From Salibacteraceae bacterium (GTDB lineage Bacteria > Bacteroidota > Bacteroidia > Flavobacteriales_G > Salibacteraceae), in contig JALRDM010000221.1 of the NCBI GenBank assembly GCA_023262195.1, forward strand, positions 1-6,277: a DNA stretch of 6,277 bases, written 5' to 3'. The notes under the pieces were generated by a model that was not told the DNA's origin, ran no database searches, and was given only the letters and a program-made list of their open reading frames with translations. The stretch's first letter is position 1; each line of letters starts with the position of its first letter. Positions 1-6,277 of this stretch are shown one piece after another. The translations under genes were made by a program, and so were the position numbers.

Positions 1-2
1 CT

Positions 3-353
3 ATGGCTTTGAATGACGGAGAAATGAACTTCGAGTCTCAAGAAATTTTTCTAAACCGAGCTTACAATCGAGGGGATGACATGAACAACGTAATTATCAT
101 CCACGACCATTTTCAAGGGGCATTAATTTTTTACAGACATAAATTCCAAACAAGGAACCAAGCTTTGGTGTTACAAAACCAAGTGCATGGTTTGAGTGTG
201 GGTGATAAGGTGCTCGTAAGGAATGAAGCGCATAAAAAGGAAATTATTAATGCGTATCATCTAAAACAACTGGATGCATACAAAACGGCAGTTCTATTCA
301 GCATAGAAGGAAAAAAAACATACAATCATATTGAAAGAAAGTCAAATGAGTGA
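3..353 (+). CDS. Unrecognised small protein overlapping sufC (5' end uncertain)
   Basis: I do not recognise this protein. Read from the first ATG it has 116 residues, is rich in charged and polar residues (many Asn, His, Lys, Glu), and shows no signal peptide, membrane segment or metal-binding cysteines; it has no cysteine at all. It looks cytoplasmic. A stretch around residues 65-72 (LSVGDKVL) resembles a small beta-barrel turn, but that is not enough to name a fold. The start is unsure: only two bases precede the first ATG, so the gene may begin outside the window. The in-frame ATG at 81 has an AGGGG motif five bases upstream and would give a 90-residue protein. The stop at 351-353 lies inside the sufC start region, an 8-base overlap typical of coupled operon genes, which supports it being real. 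By its position it probably sits between sufB and sufC; its role is unknown. Confidence 0.55.
   Translation: MALNDGEMNFESQEIFLNRAYNRGDDMNNVIIIHDHFQGALIFYRHKFQTRNQALVLQNQVHGLSVGDKVLVRNEAHKKEIINAYHLKQLDAYKTAVLFSIEGKKTYNHIERKSNE
71..75 (+). promoter_or_regulatory. Possible ribosome binding site for an internal start at 81
   Basis: AGGGG lies five bases before an in-frame ATG at 81. It is a better-placed Shine-Dalgarno-like motif than the GGAG at 18-21, which is only two bases from the ATG at 24. It would favour a 90-residue form of the small upstream ORF. Bacteroidota often do not rely on Shine-Dalgarno pairing, so this is weak evidence. Confidence 0.25.
311..318 (+). repeat. A8 homopolymer tract near the end of the small ORF
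   Basis: Eight consecutive A bases lie in the small upstream ORF, 28 bases before the sufC start. The sufC frame is open from 307 onward (its last upstream stop is TAG at 304-306). Loss of one A, by slippage or sequencing error, would therefore join the small ORF to sufC in one frame. Runs of this length also occur by chance in AT-rich genomes. Confidence 0.5.
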
Positions 354-1107
354 ATATTTAACCATAAAGAACCTTAGAGCTTCTATTGAGGGAAATAAGA
401 TTTTGAAAGGAATAAATCTTGAAGTGAAGCCCGGTGAAGTACATGCAATAATGGGGCCGAATGGAAGCGGCAAAAGCACGCTATCTTCAGTGCTCGCAGG
501 TAGAGATGATTATGAAGTGGAAGCAGATGAGGTCACCTTTCTTGGCAAAGATTTATTGGAGATGGAGCCAGAAGAAAGGTCGCGAGAAGGTTTGTTTTTA
601 GCGTTTCAATATCCAGTTGAAATACCTGGAGTGAGCAACATCAACTTCCTGAAAGCTGCAATCAATGCAAAACGTCACCATCATGGTTTAGACGATATTT
701 CTGCCAAAGACTTCATGACAATGGTGAAAGAAAAACAAGCGATGGTAGAGTTGAAATCGAACTTAGCAAACCGCTCTGTGAATGAGGGATTCTCGGGTGG
801 AGAAAAGAAGCGAAATGAGATCTTTCAAATGGCCATGCTCGAACCCAAATTGGGAATTCTAGATGAGACGGATTCAGGATTGGATATTGATGCACTGAAA
901 ATTGTTTCCAATGGAGTTAATAAGCTGCGTAGTGAGGATCGATCGTTTATCGTGATTACGCATTATCAGCGTTTGCTCGAATACATTGTGCCTGATTATG
1001 TTCATGTGTTGTTCGAAGGTAGAATTGTGAAGTCGGGGGGTAAGGAACTTGCCTTAGAATTGGAAGAGAAAGGTTACGATTGGATCAAAGAAGAGGTTGA
1101 GGCATAA
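346..1107 (+). CDS. sufC: SufC, ABC-type ATPase of the SufBCD Fe-S cluster assembly complex
   Basis: SufC is the soluble ATPase of the SufBCD scaffold. ATP binding and dimerisation of SufC drive a shape change in SufB-SufD needed for cluster building; it is not a transporter although it has the ABC fold. The 253-residue product shows the full set of motifs: Walker [10 protein letters not shown] (37-45, Lys43), Q-loop Gln88 in LAFQYP, signature [10 protein letters not shown] (149-158), Walker B ending in LDET with catalytic Glu174, D-loop SGLD (177-180) and H-loop His206 in ITHYQ. Its length is close to the usual value of about 250. I chose the ATG at 346 because the protein then starts [10 protein letters not shown], as SufC proteins normally do, with purine-rich GAAAG upstream. 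A TTG at 331 would add only five residues. The start overlaps the end of the small ORF before it, and sufD follows after 15 bases, so coupled expression is likely. Identification is secure. Confidence 0.97.
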   Translation: MSEYLTIKNLRASIEGNKILKGINLEVKPGEVHAIMGPNGSGKSTLSSVLAGRDDYEVEADEVTFLGKDLLEMEPEERSREGLFLAFQYPVEIPGVSNINFLKAAINAKRHHHGLDDISAKDFMTMVKEKQAMVELKSNLANRSVNEGFSGGEKKRNEIFQMAMLEPKLGILDETDSGLDIDALKIVSNGVNKLRSEDRSFIVITHYQRLLEYIVPDYVHVLFEGRIVKSGGKELALELEEKGYDWIKEEVEA

Positions 1108-1113
1108 AGGAAG
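1107..1113 (+). promoter_or_regulatory. Ribosome binding site of sufD
   Basis: AAGGAAG begins at the last base of the sufC stop codon and ends nine bases before the sufD ATG at 1123. It is the clearest Shine-Dalgarno match in the window and supports that start. Confidence 0.6.
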
Positions 1114-1122
1114 ACGCGGGAA

Positions 1123-2370
1123 ATGAATAAAGACAGTTTTTTAAAGCAATTCGATAACTTACCAGAGCACTTCGCCATACAGGCTGAAGCTAGGGCTGCA
1201 TTGCACAATGGTTTGAACTTTCCGACCACGAAAAATGAGCGTTGGAAGTATACTAGAGTCAATACCATTATTGATGCTACATACGCTCAAAACCAAATGG
1301 AGCTTAGTGATATTGATTCGTTTAAAATCCATAAGGATTGGAAGTATCTTACGTTTATTAACGGAATGTTTTCAGAGCAATGGAGTGATCAAGTGCCCGA
1401 TGGAGTGGAATTCAGCTCGCTATCTAATATCAGCGATTCGGATAAGGGCACCGTTTTATCAAAAATGGGGACACTCTTCAACCTTAAGCAAGACGCATTC
1501 CCATCACTCAATATGGCATATTTTTTAGATGGTGCATACATCAAAGTAAAGCGCAATGCTCGCATTGAAACGTCCATAGTGATTCTGAATATTTCGTTGG
1601 GCGAAAGCCAAGCGATTAACGCACGTAATCTAATTCATGTTGAGCAAGGTGCAGAAGTGAAGTTTGTGCATCAGTTTGAGGGTCAGGGTAATGCGGGAGC
1701 TTTTACCAATTCGGTATGTGAAATTTTTGTAGATGATAATGCAAAAGCCGACTATTATCTCATTGAGGATGAAGGAAGTGAAACAAGTGCCATCACCAAC
1801 ACCAATGTTTCACAAAAGAAAGATAGCCGATTCACTATTGTTACCGTGACAAAGTCTGGTAAACTCATTCGAAATAATATCCATTTGTCTATCACCGAGC
1901 CCGGTTGCGAATCGAACATGATGGGAGTTTATTTCACCGATGGAAATCAACACGTGGATAATCAAACTTATGCCGACCATCAAGATCATGGTTGTAACAG
2001 CAATGAGCTGTATAAAGGAGTAATGGCAGACCGATCTACGGGAGTTTTTAATGGTAAGATTATGGTTCATAAGGCTGCCCAGCAAACCAATGCATTTCAG
2101 AGTAATCAAAATATTCTGTTGAGCGATAAGGCCACCATAAACACTAAACCTGAGCTAGAAATATATGCGGATGATGTGAAGTGTTCGCATGGCTGCACCA
2201 TAGGACAATTGGATGAAGAAGCCATGTTCTATTTGCAAAGCAGAGGTCTTGGTAAGGAGGCAGCACATCGCTTGTTGGTGCAAGCATTCGCTCAAGACGT
2301 AATCGATACAATAGACCTAGTGGAGTTAAAGGAAGATGTAGAAGAGTTTATTGATTCAAAGTTTTCATGA
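1123..2370 (+). CDS. sufD: SufD, scaffold subunit of the SufBCD Fe-S assembly complex
   Basis: SufD pairs with SufB to form the beta-helical platform on which SufC acts; the complex assembles Fe-S clusters and has a role in iron acquisition. The 415-residue protein has the typical layout: an N-terminal helical part with the family motif NERWKYT (38-44), a long middle part (about 135-340) of short beta-strands with many Asn, Gly and Asp turns expected of the right-handed beta-helix, and the conserved C-terminal helical domain beginning CSHGCTIGQLDEEAMFYLQS (354-373). Cys354 and His356 align with Cys358 and His360 of E. coli SufD, the latter known to matter for cluster formation at the SufB-SufD interface. 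SufB is the main paralogue to exclude: the short length, the NERWKYT N-terminus and the absence of SufB's extra N-terminal region favour SufD. It lies 15 bases after sufC, and its stop codon is shared with the sufS start in an ATGA overlap. Confidence 0.95.
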   Translation: MNKDSFLKQFDNLPEHFAIQAEARAALHNGLNFPTTKNERWKYTRVNTIIDATYAQNQMELSDIDSFKIHKDWKYLTFINGMFSEQWSDQVPDGVEFSSLSNISDSDKGTVLSKMGTLFNLKQDAFPSLNMAYFLDGAYIKVKRNARIETSIVILNISLGESQAINARNLIHVEQGAEVKFVHQFEGQGNAGAFTNSVCEIFVDDNAKADYYLIEDEGSETSAITNTNVSQKKDSRFTIVTVTKSGKLIRNNIHLSITEPGCESNMMGVYFTDGNQHVDNQTYADHQDHGCNSNELYKGVMADRSTGVFNGKIMVHKAAQQTNAFQSNQNILLSDKATINTKPELEIYADDVKCSHGCTIGQLDEEAMFYLQSRGLGKEAAHRLLVQAFAQDVIDTIDLVELKEDVEEFIDSKFS

Positions 2371-3587
2371 GTATACATATAGAAGAAGTTAGAAGTCAGT
2401 TTCCAATTTTAGATCAAGAGATTAACGGCAAACCGCTGGTTTATCTTGATAACGGTGCTTCATCGCAGAAACCTAGTAGGGTGATTGAATCCTTGAAGCA
2501 TTATTATGAAAATGACCATGCCAATGTACACAGGGGAGTGCATACGCTAAGTCAGAGAGCAACGGATGCATTTGAAGCCGTGCGAAAACAAGTACAACAA
2601 CTCATCAATGCTCAACATGAGCATGAAATTATATACACGCGCGGTACTACTGAGGCTATCAATTTAGTGGCGAGTTCTTTTGGTAAAGTATTTATCGAGG
2701 AAGGCTATGAAGTCCTTATATCAACCATGGAGCACCATAGCAACATTGTGCCTTGGCAAATGATGTGTGAAGAGTGGGGAGCTAAATTGAAGGTAATTCC
2801 CATCAATGAACGTGGCGAAATCATCATGGATGAGTTCGACCTATTGCTAAGTGGTAAAACTGCGATGGTGGCCGTAAATCATGTGAGCAATGCCTTGGGA
2901 TCAATTAACCCAGTACATGAAATTATTTCCAAAGCACACAAGGTTGGAGCTGCGGTTTTGATTGACGGTGCACAGTCTGTTCCTCATATGAAGGTAGATG
3001 TACAAGACCTTGATGCTGATTTTTACTGCTTTTCGGCCCACAAAATGTATGGCCCTACAGGTATAGGAATACTATACGGTAAAGAGCAATGGTTAAATGA
3101 TATGCCGCCATATCATGGCGGTGGAGAAATGATTGATAAGGTCACTTTTGAAGAGACTACATACAACTCACTACCGTTCAAATTTGAAGCAGGTACGCCA
3201 AACATTGCCGACACCATTGCGCTGGGTGAGGCAATTAATTTTATGAATGAAGTTGGCATTGAAAATATTGGAAATTGGGAGAAAGCGCTTGTGGACTATG
3301 CCACCGAAGAACTCTTAAAAATTGATGGCCTCAGGATCATTGGTGCTGCGGAGAAAAAGGCTTCAGTGATATCGTTTTTAGTTGGTGATATACATCCATT
3401 CGATATGGGAACTATCCTAGATCAATTGGGTATTGCCGTTCGCACGGGTCATCATTGCACCATGCCATTGATGAATTGGTATGGTATTCCCGGCACAGTG
3501 CGTGCTTCATTTGCCGTCTACAATACCAAAGAGGAAGTAGATGTCCTTGTCGAAGGCGTAAAAAGAGCCGCTAAGATGTTGGGTTAA
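2367..3587 (+). CDS. sufS: SufS, PLP-dependent cysteine desulfurase (group II)
   Basis: SufS converts L-cysteine to L-alanine and holds the sulfur as a persulfide on its active cysteine, supplying sulfur to the SufBCD scaffold. At 406 residues it is exactly as long as the E. coli enzyme, and key residues fall at the same numbers: His123 (MEHHSN) stacking on PLP, Asp200 and Gln203 (LIDGAQS), Lys226 in SAHKMYGPTG forming the Schiff base, the persulfide Cys364 in RTGHHC and the substrate-binding Arg379 (TVRASF). The N-terminal YLDNGASSQKP (26-36) and NVHRGVH (53-59) are classic for the SufS/CsdA branch and exclude the IscS/NifS group, which has a longer active-site loop. The ATG lies inside the end of sufD (ATGA overlap), implying translational coupling. 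Group II enzymes usually need a SufE or SufU partner, and neither gene follows here. Its place directly after sufCD makes SufS more likely than CsdA. Confidence 0.96.
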   Translation: MSIHIEEVRSQFPILDQEINGKPLVYLDNGASSQKPSRVIESLKHYYENDHANVHRGVHTLSQRATDAFEAVRKQVQQLINAQHEHEIIYTRGTTEAINLVASSFGKVFIEEGYEVLISTMEHHSNIVPWQMMCEEWGAKLKVIPINERGEIIMDEFDLLLSGKTAMVAVNHVSNALGSINPVHEIISKAHKVGAAVLIDGAQSVPHMKVDVQDLDADFYCFSAHKMYGPTGIGILYGKEQWLNDMPPYHGGGEMIDKVTFEETTYNSLPFKFEAGTPNIADTIALGEAINFMNEVGIENIGNWEKALVDYATEELLKIDGLRIIGAAEKKASVISFLVGDIHPFDMGTILDQLGIAVRTGHHCTMPLMNWYGIPGTVRASFAVYNTKEEVDVLVEGVKRAAKMLG

Positions 3588-3624
3588 TACCTCCCTAGAG
3601 TGCAAAAAACGTTTGTTTTGTTAA

Positions 3625-5226
3625 GTGAATAATTGGGCTTGGCTTTCGGATAGAAGAGTGCACATTACCTTCTTTGTGCTTTTAGCTGTAGTCCTACTCA
3701 TCCACAATAACTTCATTAGCCTTTGGGATCAAGATGAAGGAGCCTATGCTGGCTTTGCAAGTAGAATGCTTGCCACCGGAGACTGGCTAATTCCTGAATT
3801 TCCATGGTCGAAAATTCATCGAAAGCCACCGCTGCATTTTTGGAACATTGCCCTTTCTGCTAAAGTGTTTGGAATGAATGAGTTTAGTACTCGATTTCCT
3901 TCAGCGGTTTTCCTTTTTGGCACAGTTTGCATGATGTTTTATGGTACGCGTGACTTTTTATCAAAGCAAGAAGCTTTTTTAAGCGCGGTTATTCTTTCTA
4001 CCTCACTGTTTGTGTTGAGTTTAGCAAAGATTTCAGTTACCGATGGTACGTTGCTATTTTTCATGACCGTGTGTGCTATTCAGGTGCTGAGTTTTTTACA
4101 AAAGCCCAGCTGGAAAGGAGTAGTCATTTTTTGGTTGGCATTTGCTGCCGCCTTATTAGTTAAAGGGCCACCGGTGATCATTTTCACTGGATTTTTTGCG
4201 GCCCTCCTTTTTATCTTTCGCCCAAAGCGTTTCAGTTTACTCAAGTTCCATCCTTGGTTTTTTTTACCCGTTGCCGCATTACCGCTGTTTTATTGGGGCT
4301 ATTTGGCTTGGCAGGAAGACAATGGACAGTTCATTACATGGATGATCGATTGGTACATATTAAAGCGAATTGGAGGAAGCGTGCTTGGACAAAGTGCTCC
4401 ATTCGGCACGCATTTCTTATTCATTCTAGTTTCTTTTAGCCCTTACTTGTTTGCCTACGCGATGCTAGCAAAACAAGGCAGAAGCATTGTAAAGAATCGC
4501 GACTATGAATGGATTGGCATATTGATTTGGTTTGTTGCGGCTTGGTTTCCATATGAACTTTCACCGAGCAAACTCCCTGCCTATACCGTAGCAGCGCACG
4601 TTCCACTGGCTATTTTATTGTCAAAAACACTATTGAATGCTAGTCCTGTCTCCCGGAATAAAACCATGATCATAATTCAAGGTGTTTTCTCCACACTGTT
4701 TGTATTGGCCATACCCATCGCTGGAACCATCATTGGTCTTAACTTGGTTTTTATCATAACCAGTAGCGTATTATCCATCATTTTTTTGATTCTGCTTTTT
4801 AGGGGCCTAAAGTCACTTTGGAACGAGACTGGATTCACTCGAATGATTTTCTACAATGCTGCGCTGATTTGTGGATTATGGATTATAGTGTATCCCCAAA
4901 TAGATGTAATAAAAAACAGCCCAAAAAGGGTGTATGAAGCGTTACTGGATACTCCTGAAACATCTAAGGTTATTGTAGCAAACAGCAAGGGGCATCCGCC
5001 AAGTTTGATCTTTTACCTTGAGCGCATATTCGATGGTATTGATTTCATTGAAGACACTGACAAGTTAATCGAAGCGTATTCAGAAACGAGCTATCCCATG
5101 GTGTTAAACCAAGATCAGTTTAATGAATTAGAAGCTCAGGTTGGGGCAATGGACCATGACTTGGTTTGCTCTAGTTTCACAGATAGAAAAGGCAAAATGT
5201 GTTACTACATAGTGCATCATAAATAA
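3625..5226 (+). CDS. Multi-spanning ArnT/PMT-like glycosyltransferase (GT-C fold)
   Basis: This is an inner-membrane glycosyltransferase of the GT-C type, related to ArnT and the PMT_2 group, which transfer sugars from polyprenyl-phosphate donors to lipid or protein acceptors on the periplasmic side. Of 533 residues, roughly the first 425 form about 12 hydrophobic segments. After the first (about 13-30) comes the acidic first-loop motif DQDEGAYA (35-42), then GDWLIP (52-57) and HRKPPLHFW (65-73), all hallmarks of ArnT-like enzymes. Further matches are SVTDGTLLFF (137-146), LLVKGPP (177-183) and SKLPAY (315-320), close to the PKLPHY-type motif of ArnT. A soluble tail of about 105 residues (430-533) follows and probably faces the periplasm. 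Donor and acceptor cannot be told from sequence; aminoarabinose transfer to lipid A is only one option. The start is GTG: an in-frame TAA at 3622-3624 directly precedes it, and the next candidate (GTG at 3658) would cut into the first helix. No clear ribosome binding site is visible. It lies 37 bases after sufS and 22 before radA. Confidence 0.88.
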   Translation: MNNWAWLSDRRVHITFFVLLAVVLLIHNNFISLWDQDEGAYAGFASRMLATGDWLIPEFPWSKIHRKPPLHFWNIALSAKVFGMNEFSTRFPSAVFLFGTVCMMFYGTRDFLSKQEAFLSAVILSTSLFVLSLAKISVTDGTLLFFMTVCAIQVLSFLQKPSWKGVVIFWLAFAAALLVKGPPVIIFTGFFAALLFIFRPKRFSLLKFHPWFFLPVAALPLFYWGYLAWQEDNGQFITWMIDWYILKRIGGSVLGQSAPFGTHFLFILVSFSPYLFAYAMLAKQGRSIVKNRDYEWIGILIWFVAAWFPYELSPSKLPAYTVAAHVPLAILLSKTLLNASPVSRNKTMIIIQGVFSTLFVLAIPIAGTIIGLNLVFIITSSVLSIIFLILLFRGLKSLWNETGFTRMIFYNAALICGLWIIVYPQIDVIKNSPKRVYEALLDTPETSKVIVANSKGHPPSLIFYLERIFDGIDFIEDTDKLIEAYSETSYPMVLNQDQFNELEAQVGAMDHDLVCSSFTDRKGKMCYYIVHHK

Positions 5227-5248
5227 TAATTAAGAACAGTTTCAAACC

Positions 5249-6277
5249 ATGTCTAAAACAAAAACTGCTTTCGTATGCCAAAACTGCGGCACACATGCTT
5301 CAAAGTGGATGGGACAGTGTTCAGGATGCAATGAGTGGAATACAATGATCGAAGAGATCATCTATAAAGAGAAGCGCGGAGGGGCAAGGAGGTCGTTTGT
5401 AGATAGTCAAGTCAAAAAGCCAGTTCCCATTACCAACGTGAGCAGTGAGGAGGCTGATCGAATTGAGTTGCCAGACTCTGAATTGAGTCGGGTGCTGGGA
5501 GGTGGACTTGTTCCTGGCAGTGTTACGCTGATTGGCGGAGATCCAGGTATTGGAAAATCAACACTGCTATTGCAATTAGGGCTGAATGCTGCCAATCAAA
5601 GGATATTGTACGTGTCTGGAGAGGAAAGTGCCAATCAGATCAAAATGAGAGCTGAGCGCATCGGTGGTCTGCACGATAACCTTCTTTTGTTGACAGACAC
5701 ATCCCTCGAAAGGGTAATGGACCGCATTGATGAAACGTCACCCAGCTTGGTTATTATTGATTCCATTCAAACGTTACAAAGCCCAGAAGTTGATTCAGTG
5801 CCTGGTTCTGTAGCACAGATTAGAGAGTGCACAGGCGAGTTGATTCAATTTGCGAAGGAATCAAATACTCCCGTGGTATTGATAGGCCACATAACCAAGG
5901 AAGGAAATATTGCTGGCCCGAAGGTTATGGAACATATGGTTGATGTTGTTTTACAATTTGAAGGCGACAGACAACATTTATATCGCCTACTTAGGTCTTC
6001 AAAAAATCGATTTGGATCAACCAATGAACTAGGTATATACGAAATGCAAGGTTCTGGGCTCAAAGAGGTGCATGATCCTTCGCAAGTTTTAATGAGTCAA
6101 AGAGATGAAGGTTTGAGTGGCTCAGCAATTGCTGCCAGTATGGAAGGTGCGCGGCCAATGATGATTGAAGCTCAAGCCTTAGTGAGTTCAGCCGCATATG
6201 GCACACCACAGCGCACCACCACTGGGTTTGATCAACGAAGATTGCATATGTTACTTGCGGTGCTCGAAAAAAGATGT
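5249..6277 (+). CDS. radA: RadA (Sms), DNA repair ATPase, 3' end cut by the window
   Basis: RadA is a RecA-related hexameric ATPase that drives branch migration during homologous recombination and processes recombination intermediates in the cytoplasm. The 343 visible residues hold the family layout: an N-terminal zinc finger with CxxC pairs Cys10/Cys13 and Cys24/Cys27 followed by NEW (28-30); a RecA-like core with Walker A GDPGIGKST (97-105), VSGEES (122-127), Walker B LVIIDS (167-172) and GHITKEG (213-219); the RadA-specific KNRFG motif (252-256); and the beginning of the Lon-protease-like C-terminal domain (from about 288, LSGSAIAASMEGARPMMIEA). Full-length RadA is about 450-460 residues, so roughly 110 are missing. 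The reading frame is open to the last base, so the break is only the window edge. The ATG at 5249 puts the zinc finger at the usual distance from the N-terminus; no strong ribosome binding site precedes it. It starts 22 bases after the glycosyltransferase, with no visible terminator or promoter between them. Confidence 0.97.
   Translation, partial: MSKTKTAFVCQNCGTHASKWMGQCSGCNEWNTMIEEIIYKEKRGGARRSFVDSQVKKPVPITNVSSEEADRIELPDSELSRVLGGGLVPGSVTLIGGDPGIGKSTLLLQLGLNAANQRILYVSGEESANQIKMRAERIGGLHDNLLLLTDTSLERVMDRIDETSPSLVIIDSIQTLQSPEVDSVPGSVAQIRECTGELIQFAKESNTPVVLIGHITKEGNIAGPKVMEHMVDVVLQFEGDRQHLYRLLRSSKNRFGSTNELGIYEMQGSGLKEVHDPSQVLMSQRDEGLSGSAIAASMEGARPMMIEAQALVSSAAYGTPQRTTTGFDQRRLHMLLAVLEKRC

Noticed and set aside
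713..895. Minus-strand ORF of 60 codons inside sufC
   Set aside because: It lies wholly antisense to the SufC signature and Walker B region, which is clearly the coding strand, and its translation shows no family features.
1235..1528. Plus-strand ORF of 97 codons in another frame of sufD
   Set aside because: It sits fully inside a well-supported SufD frame and has no independent start signal or recognisable domain.
1810..2109. Minus-strand ORF of 99 codons opposite sufD
   Set aside because: It is antisense to the conserved SufD beta-helix region, and its hydrophobic stretches arise from the complement of polar codons.
3600..3620. Imperfect inverted repeat CAAAAAACG/TTTGTTTTG between sufS and the glycosyltransferase as a terminator
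   Set aside because: The pairing is A/T only with mismatches, has almost no loop, and is not followed by a T-run. It would not form a stable terminator hairpin.
3588..3650. Bacteroidota-type promoter (TTTG, about 19 bases, TAnnTTTG) before the glycosyltransferase
   Set aside because: TTTG occurs at 3612-3615, but no TAnnTTTG element lies at the right distance upstream of the start.
4258..4265. T8 tract inside the glycosyltransferase as a phase-variation site
   Set aside because: Several T6-T8 runs occur in this gene because it encodes many Phe-rich membrane helices with TTT codons. One run of eight is not convincing as a contingency locus.
5407..5595. Minus-strand ORF of 62 codons opposite radA
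   Set aside because: It covers the complement of the RadA Walker A region, and its Pro/Ser-rich translation is what Gly-rich sense codons give on the other strand.

Overview
The window reads as an ordinary, gene-dense chromosomal segment of a Bacteroidota bacterium. This rests on the moderately AT-rich sequence, mostly weak Shine-Dalgarno signals, a compact sufC-sufD-sufS order, and Suf protein sequences that look like those of Flavobacteriales/Cytophagales. The assignment comes from recognising families, not from a database search; no 16S or other taxonomic marker is present.

Layout: all six genes lie on the + strand, with gaps of 37 bases or less, so no long non-coding stretch needs explaining. 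(1) Bases 3-353 hold a small unrecognised ORF whose true 5' end may lie outside the window. Its 3' end overlaps the next gene by 8 bases. (2) 346-1107 is sufC (ABC-type ATPase). (3) 1123-2370 is sufD (scaffold protein). (4) 2367-3587 is sufS (cysteine desulfurase), joined to sufD by an ATGA overlap. (5) 3625-5226 is a membrane glycosyltransferase of the ArnT/PMT type. (6) 5249-6277 is the first 343 residues of the DNA-repair ATPase RadA, cut by the window end.

How they work together: SufS takes sulfur from cysteine. SufC and SufD, together with SufB (not in the window, expected upstream), form the SufBCD complex where Fe-S clusters are built before delivery to apoproteins. The overlaps and short gaps suggest a translationally coupled operon for at least the first four ORFs. 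The glycosyltransferase and radA follow on the same strand without a visible terminator or promoter, so they may be co-transcribed, but no functional link to Fe-S assembly is evident. No sufE or sufU follows sufS here.

I found no RNA gene, mobile element, CRISPR array or clear terminator. Nothing here looks like an undescribed system. The item most worth a second look is the small unknown gene coupled to sufC.
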